Under the pieces are notes generated by a model that saw only the letters and a list, made by a program, of their open reading frames with translations, was not told where the DNA came from and made no database searches. Below, one piece after another: positions 42,674-49,708 of a stretch of DNA of 64,000 nt; the stretch's first letter is position 1; every line of letters starts with the position of its first letter. The DNA lies in assembly GCA_002748355.1 (NCBI GenBank), contig PDSF01000030.1, positions 84,801 to 148,800 on the forward strand, in the 5' to 3' direction. A program made the position numbers and the translations under genes. This DNA comes from Planctomycetota bacterium. Its GTDB lineage: Bacteria; Planctomycetota; UBA1135; GCA-002748355.

Positions 42674-44137
42674 ATGCTTCGCCGCTCCGTCCTGCCATTA
42701 CTCGCCCTCCTAGCCACAGCGAGCATCCTCTCGGCGCAGGAAAAAACCGCCGAAGAATTCGAAGCACGCTGGAAAAAGATTGAGCAGGACTTCGTGCCCG
42801 GCCTGGCTCGCGTCGCCGAGTGGGCCGACCAAAAGAGCCTCCGCCACCAGGCCCATAAGCTCTACGCCCTGCTTCTCCAGTTTCAGCCCCAGCACCCGCG
42901 GGCCCGCAAGGTCCTCAAATACCACAAGACCAAATCCGGTAGCTGGGAGCGTCGAGGCCGCTATCGCCTGCCTCCACCCCGCAATTCCAAGCACAAAGAC
43001 GAGTTTGAGCTGCGCTGGTTGACCGTGCAGCAAAGCCTAGTGACCCGGGCCCTGCGCCTGATCGAGGAGCTGCGCCAGGCCGAGGACGAGCAGGAAGAAG
43101 ACCTGATGGAAGCGGAGCGCTACCGCATGATCCGCCAGACCCTGGTCGCCGTCGCCCCCGAAGACCCCAAGGTCCGCAAGCTCAACGGCGAGGCGCGCAA
43201 GGACGGAAAATGGCTGTTGGAGGAGAGCCTCCTGACCATGACCCGCCGCGCCGAGCTCATGGACCTCGCCCGCAAGGAACTCGAAGCCGTGAAGGCGCCA
43301 CAAGCCTTCGAGATTTCGGCAGCGACCAAGAAGCTCGGTAACTGGAACGGCGCCGCTCGGAGCAAACACCTGCGCGTGGTAACGACAACGGGCCAGGAAG
43401 AGGCGGCGCTGATCGCCCGCTACGCCGAGGCCGCCGGCATCTTCGGGCGCAGCCAGATGCGCATGGCAGCGCGCTTCCCCGCCGGTTTCCAGATTCACGT
43501 GATGCAGTCGAAGGCCGAGTGGCAAAGCTTCCTGGACAAAATCCCGAAGCTGCCGCCGCAACGCCGCGCCCAGCTCAGCAAGCTCGGAGGCTTCTCATTT
43601 GGCCATGGCCAGCTGGCCATCTGGTCCAAGGAGCGGAAGGCCCGCATCGACAGTGTCTGCCGCCAAGTCATCCAGCTCTTCGCCAACCAATACTTTGGGG
43701 TCAACGACCAACACGCCTGGATCATGGAGGGCATGGGCCTCTACATCTCCGGCCTCGTCTGCGGCACCCGCCTGACATGGTTCGTGGCCCCCACCCGCTA
43801 CGCGAAACGCGAGTCCACGCGCTGGGAACGCGCGATGAAGAAGGACTTCGACTGGCTGCCCCCAGCCAAGGAGCTGATCGAATCCAAAGAATGCCCGAGC
43901 CTGCGCAACTGCTTCCGGCGCAGCCTGAGCTCGATGAACGACAAGGAGGTGCTGCTTGCCTTCGCCTTCTCCGCCTACCTGATCGAAGGCCGCCCCGAAG
44001 ACGTGCCCTGGGTCATCCGTGGCTGTGTTGAAGCCGAGAAGGAACGCGAGCGCCCCCAGGAGATCTTCGACGCGATGGGCCTGGACGAAGGCGAGGTGAA
44101 CGCGCGCTTCCGCCGCTGGCTGAAGGAAACGCTCTAA
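42674..44137 (+). CDS. Secreted hypothetical protein, probable inactive gluzincin-like peptidase
   Basis: 487 residues with a signal peptide (MLRRSVLPLLALLATASILSAQ). The first 220 residues are charged and helical. The last 260 follow the pattern of DUF1570/peptidase MA-like proteins: FQIHVMQSKAEWQSFL, FGHGQLAIWS, and a distal WIMEGMGLYISGL that corresponds to the W-x-x-EG-x-A-x-Y element carrying the third zinc ligand of gluzincins. The position expected for HExxH reads CRQVIQLFANQ, with no His or Glu, so zinc binding should be lost. This is reasoning from motif layout only. Starts 22 bases after nagB and may be read through from it. Confidence 0.7.
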   Translation: MLRRSVLPLLALLATASILSAQEKTAEEFEARWKKIEQDFVPGLARVAEWADQKSLRHQAHKLYALLLQFQPQHPRARKVLKYHKTKSGSWERRGRYRLPPPRNSKHKDEFELRWLTVQQSLVTRALRLIEELRQAEDEQEEDLMEAERYRMIRQTLVAVAPEDPKVRKLNGEARKDGKWLLEESLLTMTRRAELMDLARKELEAVKAPQAFEISAATKKLGNWNGAARSKHLRVVTTTGQEEAALIARYAEAAGIFGRSQMRMAARFPAGFQIHVMQSKAEWQSFLDKIPKLPPQRRAQLSKLGGFSFGHGQLAIWSKERKARIDSVCRQVIQLFANQYFGVNDQHAWIMEGMGLYISGLVCGTRLTWFVAPTRYAKRESTRWERAMKKDFDWLPPAKELIESKECPSLRNCFRRSLSSMNDKEVLLAFAFSAYLIEGRPEDVPWVIRGCVEAEKERERPQEIFDAMGLDEGEVNARFRRWLKETL

Positions 44138-44195
44138 CGAGGCCACACGAGGAGCTTGCTGCGGCACGCTCTAGCCCCCAGCGCCCGACCGATCC

Positions 44196-45164
44196 TTACT
44201 CGGCGCTGGTGTTTGGGTAGTCGTCACACTCCTGTAGCAAGCCCTCAGGGAAGGGAGCGAAGTAACGCTGTCCCAGGAGATAGCTCACTTCGAAGCGCTT
44301 CGCCCAAGCGGCTAGGAGCCGCCGCGGGGCACAGAGAGGAAGCTCCCCCTGCCTGTAGCTATGCAGGCAATCGAGGAAGCGAGCTTTCTCTCTGGAGTTC
44401 AGCCGGTCTTTGAGAAAGCCCAAGCAGTGCTCAAGCACGTTGACCTGGCTCTTGCGGCTGGGCGGCTGGGTCAGGGCCTCAAAGAGAATCCTCCCATAGC
44501 GCGCAAAGCACTGGGCGGCACCGAGCCGTTTCCCCTCTCCCACGAGGCGGCCGAGCTGGCGCATGCGGGCTTCGTCGCAAGCCTGCAGCAGGAACTTATG
44601 CTCGGCCTGGAAGCGCTGCAGCGCCGCCAGCCCTTCCCGGGCAGGCAGGGCATGAAAACGTGCCTTGGTGAAGATGTGGCTAAGCCAGTGTTCGCGATGG
44701 GCGAGCTGGCTCAGCCGGGCCTCATCCTCCACAGCCGCCTCCGGAAAGCGCTGCATCGCCGCCCGGGCAAAAAAGCCGGCCCCCCGCTCCAGAACGCTAT
44801 GCCCACCCTTGGCGTGGATCTTGGTGTCGCGGATCCCGCAGGAAGGCGACTTGCTCTTGAGGACAAAGCCATCGACACGCGTGCGCTCGGCGAGCCAGCC
44901 CTTCGCCCATTCCTGCATCGGAATCGTCAGCTCCCGCCGCGTCGCCGCTTCGATGAGTAGCTCCGCAGCATCATGCCGTTCGATGTGGATGGTCGGCCGC
45001 GGCACCCCCAAGCCCATCGCCAGCTCGGGACAGAGGATCTGGAACTCGACATGATCGGCGAGGAGCTCGAGGAAGCCGGAGCTGAGCTGCTGGCCGTCAT
45101 AACGGCAGGCCTCGAAGCCCAGGCAAGCAGAGACCACGACGATCGGTCTAGGCCAGTCACTCAT
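44196..45164 (-). CDS. DUF523-DUF1722 fusion protein (YbgA domain)
   Basis: 322 residues. The N-terminal DUF523 half shows VVVSACLGFEACRYDGQ, LCPELAMGLGVPRPTIHI and FVLKSKSPSCGI, whose cysteines are conserved in the family (CLG, CPE, SCG). The C-terminal DUF1722/YbgA half has HREHWLSHIFTKARF, HKFLLQACDEARM and HCLGFLKDRL. The DUF523 domain has been linked to 2-thiouracil desulfurase-like Fe-S proteins; the fused form is of uncertain role and is often found next to photolyase genes, not seen here. ATG 45164 is the natural start. Confidence 0.88.
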   Translation of the reverse strand: MSDWPRPIVVVSACLGFEACRYDGQQLSSGFLELLADHVEFQILCPELAMGLGVPRPTIHIERHDAAELLIEAATRRELTIPMQEWAKGWLAERTRVDGFVLKSKSPSCGIRDTKIHAKGGHSVLERGAGFFARAAMQRFPEAAVEDEARLSQLAHREHWLSHIFTKARFHALPAREGLAALQRFQAEHKFLLQACDEARMRQLGRLVGEGKRLGAAQCFARYGRILFEALTQPPSRKSQVNVLEHCLGFLKDRLNSREKARFLDCLHSYRQGELPLCAPRRLLAAWAKRFEVSYLLGQRYFAPFPEGLLQECDDYPNTSAE

Positions 45165-45234
45165 GTCGAAGAAACACCGCACAGCTCAGTCCTGCGAGCC
45201 ATCCATCGTGCAGCAGTGGCAGGCTAGCTCCGGC

Positions 45235-45272
45235 AAAAAAAACGAGCCGCAGCCTGATGGCTGCGGCTCGTT
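45235..45272 (-). terminator. Intrinsic terminator after tRNA-Glu
   Basis: A perfect 14-bp stem (45241-45254 with 45259-45272, 4-base loop) is followed on the minus strand by eight T. It lies 19 bases after the encoded CCA of tRNA-Glu. Confidence 0.92.
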
Positions 45273-45290
45273 AACGGCACACATAGTGCC

Positions 45291-45368
45291 TGGCATCCCG
45301 TAGGGGATTTGAACCCCTGTCGCCAGGATGAAAACCTGGTGTCCTAGGCCTGACTAGACGAACGGGAC
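45291..45368 (-). tRNA. tRNA-Glu (TTC), CCA encoded
   Basis: Cloverleaf folds with acceptor GTCCCGT/ACGGGAT (first pair G-U), D-arm GTCTAGTCAGGCCTAGGAC, anticodon loop TTTTCAT with anticodon TTC, T-arm CAGGGGTTCAAATCCCCT. Discriminator G and CCA are in the DNA (45294-45291). Preceded by a good promoter and followed by a strong terminator, so it is its own transcription unit. Confidence 0.95.
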
Positions 45369-45440
45369 TCACTGGGAAGCTTCTTCGACGCGTTGACCGC
45401 CAAAAGATATGGGGGGGGCTACGCAGCGAAAGGCCGGGAG

Positions 45441-45468
45441 AGATTAGCCGCCGCGCTGCCCTGGTCAA
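45441..45468 (-). promoter_or_regulatory. Sigma70-type promoter for tRNA-Glu
   Basis: On the minus strand TTGACC (45468-45463), 16 bases, then TAATCT (45446-45441). It would start transcription about 65 bases before the tRNA. Confidence 0.65.
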
Positions 45469-45579
45469 GCGCGAGTAGCAAGCCATTGAGAAAGCCGCAC
45501 AGTTCCCGAAGGCAGAGCCCGAATCTCCAGCAGCGCGCCCTCAGTATCCAGCCACTCGCAAGGCCCCTTCAGCGGCCCC

Positions 45580-45849
45580 TCAAGCAGTCGCCAGCGGCAG
45601 CGCCTCTTCGATCAAGAGCCGAGGCACGCCCTGCCAGACCGGATAGGCGCGGTCTCCAGCAGCGCGAACCAGGGCTTCGCTCAGCTCAAGGGTGACGGCC
45701 TCTCCCCCCACATTGCGAAGCTCCCCAGAGCGAATGGCAGCATTGAGAGCTTCCACTTCTTCGACGCTGGCACGCCGCAGCGTGCTGTGATCCTCGGGGC
45801 AGCGCAAACGCGCCAACCAAGCGTCATCGATTAGCAAGGGCTCTGTCAT
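45580..45849 (-). CDS. Trm112-like small protein (UPF0434 type)
   Basis: 89 residues. LLIDDAWLARLRCPEDHSTL matches the Trm112/YcaR start, and AYPVWQGVPRLLIEEAL the conserved ending. Only one cysteine (Cys16 region) of the usual two CxxC pairs remains, so zinc is unlikely. The insert with LNAAIRSGELRN is characteristic of planctomycete members. In eukaryotes and archaea Trm112 activates methyltransferases; the bacterial role is unclear. Starts 28 bases after tRNA-Lys, likely on the same transcript as frr. Confidence 0.82.
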   Translation of the reverse strand: MTEPLLIDDAWLARLRCPEDHSTLRRASVEEVEALNAAIRSGELRNVGGEAVTLELSEALVRAAGDRAYPVWQGVPRLLIEEALPLATA

Positions 45850-45877
45850 CGTCTCAAGGATCAAACGGAGAAAATGA

Positions 45878-45949
45878 TGAGGGCGGAAGGACTCGAACCT
45901 TCGACCGACGGCTTAAAAGGCCGCTGCTCTACCACTGAGCTACGCCCCC
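45878..45949 (-). tRNA. tRNA-Lys (TTT), CCA not encoded
   Basis: Acceptor GGGGGCG pairs with CGCCCTC (one G-U), D-arm GCTCAGTGGTAGAGC, anticodon loop CTTTTAA with anticodon TTT, T-arm GAAGGTTCGAGTCCTTC, discriminator A. The DNA continues TCAT rather than CCA. Lies 54 bases after frr. Confidence 0.94.
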
Positions 45950-45982
45950 ATGCAGGGCCCCGCGCAGGCGAGGCCAGTCACA

Positions 45983-46010
45983 GGTCATCAGACCAGAGGG
46001 TCATCAGACC
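45983..46010. repeat. 16-bp tandem duplication over the frr stop codon
   Basis: GGTCATCAGACC occurs at 45983-45994 and 45999-46010. The frr stop lies in the second copy. Each copy is also an imperfect palindrome (GGTC...GACC). Confidence 0.8.
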
Positions 46011-46573
46011 GTCATGATCTCTTCGTTCTTCGCCTTGAGGATCGTGTCGACCTCTTTCTCGTGATTCTTCAAGTGCTCTTGGATCTCGTCGAGGAGATCT
46101 TTGCCCTGATCTTCAGAAAAACCCGAACTCTTATCCTTCATCAGCGACTCGGCATGCTTGTTACCGTCGCGCCGCACGTTGCGAAGGGAGACCTTGGCTT
46201 CCTCTCCCATGTCCTTGGCCTTGGCCGCGAGCTTCTTGCGCTGCTCCTCGGAGAGTGGCGGCAGCGTCACGCGAACGAGCTTGCCATCGCTGCTCGGCTG
46301 CAGACCGAGATTCGAGGTCAACAAAGCGTTCTCGATCGGCTTGAGCGCATTCTTGTCGAAGGGCTTGATCGCAATCTGCCGGGCCTCAGGAACGCTGATC
46401 TGCGAGATCTGCCCCATCGGCGTCGGCGAACCGTAGTAGTCGACCTTGATCGTGTCGACGAGTGCGGGGGTGGCGCGGCCGGTACGCAAGCCGCGCAGCT
46501 CGTCCTTGAGATGTTCGACAGCCTTGAGCATGCGCTCTTCGACGTCTTCGAGGATGGCCTTGGGATCGTTCAT
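46004..46573 (-). CDS. frr: Ribosome recycling factor
   Basis: 189 residues, standard RRF length. It splits post-termination ribosomes with EF-G. Diagnostic text: LRGLRTGRATPALVDTIKVDYYG, TPMGQISQISVPEARQIAIKPFD, NLGLQPSSDGKLVRVTLPPL, and the C-terminal LLDEIQEHLKNHEKEVDTIL. ATG 46573 is the only sensible start. It follows pyrH by 80 bases in the conserved rpsB-tsf-pyrH-frr order. Confidence 0.98.
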   Translation of the reverse strand: MNDPKAILEDVEERMLKAVEHLKDELRGLRTGRATPALVDTIKVDYYGSPTPMGQISQISVPEARQIAIKPFDKNALKPIENALLTSNLGLQPSSDGKLVRVTLPPLSEEQRKKLAAKAKDMGEEAKVSLRNVRRDGNKHAESLMKDKSSGFSEDQGKDLLDEIQEHLKNHEKEVDTILKAKNEEIMTV

Positions 46574-46653
46574 CGTGCACTCCGACAGGTTCCTCGGCCA
46601 CGAGCTAGGGCCGAGAGGGGACGTAAAACAGGCAGGTTAACGTCGAGTCGCTC

Positions 46654-47361
46654 TCAGTTCCTGAGCCATGTTCCGAGCTTCTCACCTCGAACCACTCGGG
46701 CCATGTTCCCAGGCTGGAAAAGATCAAAGACCACGATCGGCAGCTTGTTCTCACGGCAGAGGGTCATCGCCGTCGCATCCATGACCTTGAGGCCGCGCCC
46801 GAGGGCCTCCTCGAAAGTAAGGGCATCGAAACGCTCCGCGTCGTCGTGCCGCATCGGATCCTTGTCGTAGATCCCGTCGACCTTGGTCGCCTTGAGCAAG
46901 GCGTCGGCGCCGATCTCCATGGCCCGAAGCGCCGCGGCCGTGTCGGTAGTGAAGTAGGGATTGCCGGTGCCGCCCGCAAGCAGGACGACGCGCCCCTTCT
47001 CCATGTGCCGAATGGCCCGCCGCCGAATGAAGGGCTCGGCGACCGGGTTCACGTCAACCGCCGAACAGACCCGCGTATCGACCCCCATGCGTTCAAGGGC
47101 ATCGCTGAGCGCGAGGGCATTGATCACGGTCGCGAGCATCCCCATCTGGTCAGCCGTCGGGCGCTTGGTGCCCGCTTCCGAGAAGAGGGCACCGCGCAGG
47201 ATATTGCCACCGCCGACCACGATGCCGATCTCGACGCCGAGCTCCTGCACCTCCTTGACCTGTTCCGCCAAACTGCGAGCCATCGAAGGGTCGAGCGAGA
47301 CGCCCTCGGATCGACCGAGAGCCTCGCCACTGATCTTTAGCAGAACACGGTTGAGGCGCAT
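46654..47361 (-). CDS. pyrH: UMP kinase
   Basis: 235 residues, amino-acid-kinase fold, phosphorylating UMP to UDP. RVLLKISGEALG is the phosphate-binding start, VVGGGNILRGALFSEAGTKR and TADQMGMLATVINALAL the UMP region, and GTGNPYFTTDTAAALRAMEI the nucleotide loop. TAMTLCRENKLPIVVFDLF closes the fold. Nine bases separate it from tsf, so the two are co-transcribed. Confidence 0.98.
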   Translation of the reverse strand: MRLNRVLLKISGEALGRSEGVSLDPSMARSLAEQVKEVQELGVEIGIVVGGGNILRGALFSEAGTKRPTADQMGMLATVINALALSDALERMGVDTRVCSAVDVNPVAEPFIRRRAIRHMEKGRVVLLAGGTGNPYFTTDTAAALRAMEIGADALLKATKVDGIYDKDPMRHDDAERFDALTFEEALGRGLKVMDATAMTLCRENKLPIVVFDLFQPGNMARVVRGEKLGTWLRN

Positions 47362-47370
47362 GGTCTTAGC

Positions 47371-47973
47371 TCACTCACCAAGGACGAAGACGGTGAAACG
47401 CGCGATCTTGATGTTCTCTCCGATCTTGCCGACCAACTCCTTGCGGTAGTCCTCGATGGTCTTCGCGTTGTCCTTGACGAACTTCTGGTTCAGGAAGCAG
47501 CGCTCTTCGAAGAAGACCTTCAAGCGGCCCTCGACCATCTTCTCCTGGATCTCCGCCGGCTTGTCCGCCGCCTGCTCCTGGATCTGCTTGCGCAGGAAGG
47601 CGGTCTCCTTCTCGACTTCCTCGGCCGGGACGGCAGAAGCGTCCAGGTACTGCGGCTTGGCGAAGGCCAGGTGCAGGCAGAGATCGTGCCCGAACTCGCT
47701 CATCATCTCGTTCTTGGCCACGAAGTCGGTCTCACAGTGGAGTTCGACCATGACGCCGATTTTGTCGCCAGCGTGGATGTAGCTGAAAATCCGGCCCTCG
47801 GCGGTCTGACGACCCGAGCGACTGTCAGCGGCCTTCAGGCCGGCGAGACGCAGCTCCTCCTTGGCCTTCTCCCAATCCCCATCCACGTTCTGCAAGGCGC
47901 GCTTGCAGTCCATCATCGGGGCGCCGGTCTCCTTACGGAGCTTGCTCACCATCTTCGCGTCGATATTTGCCAT
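47371..47973 (-). CDS. tsf: Elongation factor Ts, short form
   Basis: 200 residues, the nucleotide exchange factor for EF-Tu. The N-terminal UBA-like domain shows KLRKETGAPMMDCKRALQNV and EELRLAGLKAA; the core contains GVMVELHCETDFVAKNEMM with the TDFVA motif that dislodges Mg in EF-Tu. It ends soon after the single core subdomain, as in the short EF-Ts of Thermus, rather than the ~283-residue E. coli form. It is separated from rpsB by a terminator and a repeat-containing leader. Confidence 0.96.
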   Translation of the reverse strand: MANIDAKMVSKLRKETGAPMMDCKRALQNVDGDWEKAKEELRLAGLKAADSRSGRQTAEGRIFSYIHAGDKIGVMVELHCETDFVAKNEMMSEFGHDLCLHLAFAKPQYLDASAVPAEEVEKETAFLRKQIQEQAADKPAEIQEKMVEGRLKVFFEERCFLNQKFVKDNAKTIEDYRKELVGKIGENIKIARFTVFVLGE

Positions 47974-47986
47974 CGTTCTCTCTTGC

Positions 47987-48042
47987 TTTTCGTCCCGGTC
48001 TTTTCGTCCCGGCTTCTCGGTCCCAGTCTCCCGGTCCCGGTG
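47987..48042. repeat. Four degenerate 14-bp tandem units in the tsf 5' leader
   Basis: Units at 47987, 48001, 48015 and 48029 share the core CGGTCCCGGTC or CGTCCCGG. They sit 14-69 bases upstream of the tsf start codon, so they would be part of its leader RNA. Confidence 0.65.
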
Positions 48043-48184
48043 CTTGTTGTGTCTGTTTCAATGCTCCGCGACTCGGCCAGCCAAGGGCACAGTGAGCGCT
48101 GGAACGGATGCTTGGAAAAGTTCCAGGTCTTGCCCAAGCGCCAGAACGGGCAGGGCGAGGACCCGGCGTCCTCTCGCTAGATTC

Positions 48185-48210
48185 AAAACTGCCCCGCGAT
48201 GGCGGGGCAG
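48185..48210 (-). terminator. Intrinsic terminator or attenuator between rpsB and tsf
   Basis: On the minus strand, CTGCCCCGC (48210-48202) pairs with GCGGGGCAG (48197-48189) around a 4-base loop, followed by TTTT. It starts 30 bases after the rpsB stop. Confidence 0.8.
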
Positions 48211-48239
48211 AGCTTCTCCTTCGAGTGCACGCGGCCCGA

Positions 48240-49310
48240 TCAGGCCTCGCCGCCCTCGTTGTTCTTGGGCTCCTCGCTTTGCTGCTCGCCAGCCTCGGGC
48301 TTCGGCGCATCGGCAACCGGGGCTTCGGGGGTCGGGGCCTCGGGGGTCGGGGCCTCGGGGGTCGGGGCCTCGGGGGTGGCTGGGGTCGCTGCGGCATCGG
48401 CGGGCTTGGCATTGCCCTCGGCCGCCTTCTTCTCCTGCGCCTCCCGCTCCTCTGCGGTCATACGCCCAAAGGAAGCCGAGTCGGCACTGCCGCCGCCCCT
48501 GTTGAAGCGCCCACCGGCACCGCGGTCCCCACCGCGCGGGCCACCACGGCCACGCTGACCACCACGCGACTGGTCTTCGCGTCCGCGGAGTTCGGGGATC
48601 TCGCTATTGAAGAACTCGCCATCGGTCGGGTTAGCCTTGCCCTCGATCACGGCGTCGACCAGCTTGCTGAGCAGGATCTCGACACTGCGCAGGGCGTCGT
48701 CGTTGCCGGGCACCGGAATGTCGATGCGGTCCGGATCACAGTCCGTATCCAAGATCGCGATGATCGGCACGTTGGTCTTCGCGGCCTCAAGAACCGCAAT
48801 GTCCTCACGCTTGGGGTCGATCACCACGACCGCACCGGGCATGCCCGCCAACTCGCGCAAACCGCCGAGGTTGCGGCGGATCTTGCGCATTTCGCGGCGC
48901 ATCCGTGACTGGACCTTCTTGGAGAACTTCTCCATCGTGCCTTCACTCTCGAGGCGCTCCAGCTCCTCAAGACGCTCCAGGCGACGGCGAATGGTCTTGT
49001 AGTTGGTCAGGGTGCCGCCGATCCAACGCTCGGTCACGACCGGCATGCCGCAACGTTCGGCCTCGCTCGCGACGATGTCCTTGATCTGGCGCTTGGTGCC
49101 CACGAAGAGGATCTGCGCCTTCTTCGAGGCCATGCGCATCAGGAAGTTGCGGGCACGAAGCAGCCCCTTGATGGTCTCACGCAGGTCGATCACGTGGATC
49201 ATGTTGCGCTTGCCATGAATGTAGGGGCGCATCTTGGGGTTCCAGTGACTGGCCTGGTGGCCGAAATGGACCCCGCGGTCGACGAGCTGCTGAACGGTGA
49301 CGATGGGCAC
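48240..49310 (-). CDS. rpsB: 30S ribosomal protein S2 with long C-terminal extension
   Basis: 356 residues; S2 is normally 230-260. The first ~235 residues are canonical: VQQLVDRGVHFGHQASHWNP, KMRPYIHGKRNMIHVIDLRE, WIGGTLTNYKTI, GAVVVIDPKREDIAVLEA and IPVPGNDDALRS. The extension is Arg/Gly-rich (residues 245-275), then Ala/Glu-rich, then Pro-Glu-Ala-Pro-Thr repeats and an acidic end. Start is GTG 49310 with AAGGAG seven bases upstream. The readable promoter at 49545-49572 would give a leader of about 230 bases. Confidence 0.97.
   Translation of the reverse strand: MPIVTVQQLVDRGVHFGHQASHWNPKMRPYIHGKRNMIHVIDLRETIKGLLRARNFLMRMASKKAQILFVGTKRQIKDIVASEAERCGMPVVTERWIGGTLTNYKTIRRRLERLEELERLESEGTMEKFSKKVQSRMRREMRKIRRNLGGLRELAGMPGAVVVIDPKREDIAVLEAAKTNVPIIAILDTDCDPDRIDIPVPGNDDALRSVEILLSKLVDAVIEGKANPTDGEFFNSEIPELRGREDQSRGGQRGRGGPRGGDRGAGGRFNRGGGSADSASFGRMTAEEREAQEKKAAEGNAKPADAAATPATPEAPTPEAPTPEAPTPEAPVADAPKPEAGEQQSEEPKNNEGGEA
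48316..48375. repeat. 15-bp tandem repeat in the 3' part of rpsB
   Basis: GTCGGGGCCTCGGGG occurs three times perfectly (48331, 48346, 48361) with a degenerate fourth unit at 48316. It encodes the Pro-Glu-Ala-Pro-Thr repeats of the S2 extension. Confidence 0.92.
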
Positions 49311-49660
49311 TGAGGCTCTCCTTGGCTGTACTCCCGGTTACCGAGGGGTTCTACCCCGCGACCCCACAGTCGCGTTCGAGATGGCCCCTGAAGCACCGAC
49401 CTCGCAGCTCAGCAACATGGCTGAAAAGGAGGCGAGGCGGCTCCGGCCCAGGTCTTCGAGAATCTTCCCCCACACGGAGCATTGGGCCTCTCGCCCGATC
49501 CCGAGGGGGTCTTTCGCTGGCGAAGGCCCGCGAAAGGGCCGAGCAGTATAGTCAGGGCCGAGGCCCCAGCAAGCGAGAATCGCGGCAGAATAACATGGAT
49601 CAACCAAACCCCCTTAAATTTGAATCTTTGTATTAAGAAGAGCGTGACGCAGGAGCACTT
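49311..49660 (-). promoter_or_regulatory. rpsB promoter and long 5' leader
   Basis: On the minus strand TTGCTG (49572-49567), 16 bases, TATACT (49550-49545) form a good sigma70-type promoter. The following ~230-base leader includes a GGCCCTTTCGCGGGCC hairpin near 49525-49541 and other G/C-rich stems. S2 leaders are autoregulated in many bacteria; whether this one is cannot be read. No other gene is seen in this stretch. Confidence 0.6.
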
Positions 49661-49708
49661 ATGTCGCTACATGAGAAACTCCACTATCACGGGTATCCAA
49701 GCATGTGA
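49661..49708 (+). CDS. 15-codon leader peptide ORF upstream of the GGDEF gene
   Basis: ATG 49661 has a perfect AGGAG five bases upstream. The product is MSLHEKLHYHGYPSM, with three His and two Tyr. Its TGA overlaps the GTG at 49705 (GTGA), so ribosomes ending here could restart on the GGDEF frame. No terminator-like hairpin pair is evident after it. It is either a coupling ORF that delivers ribosomes to a gene without its own ribosome site, or chance. Confidence 0.45.
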   Translation: MSLHEKLHYHGYPSM

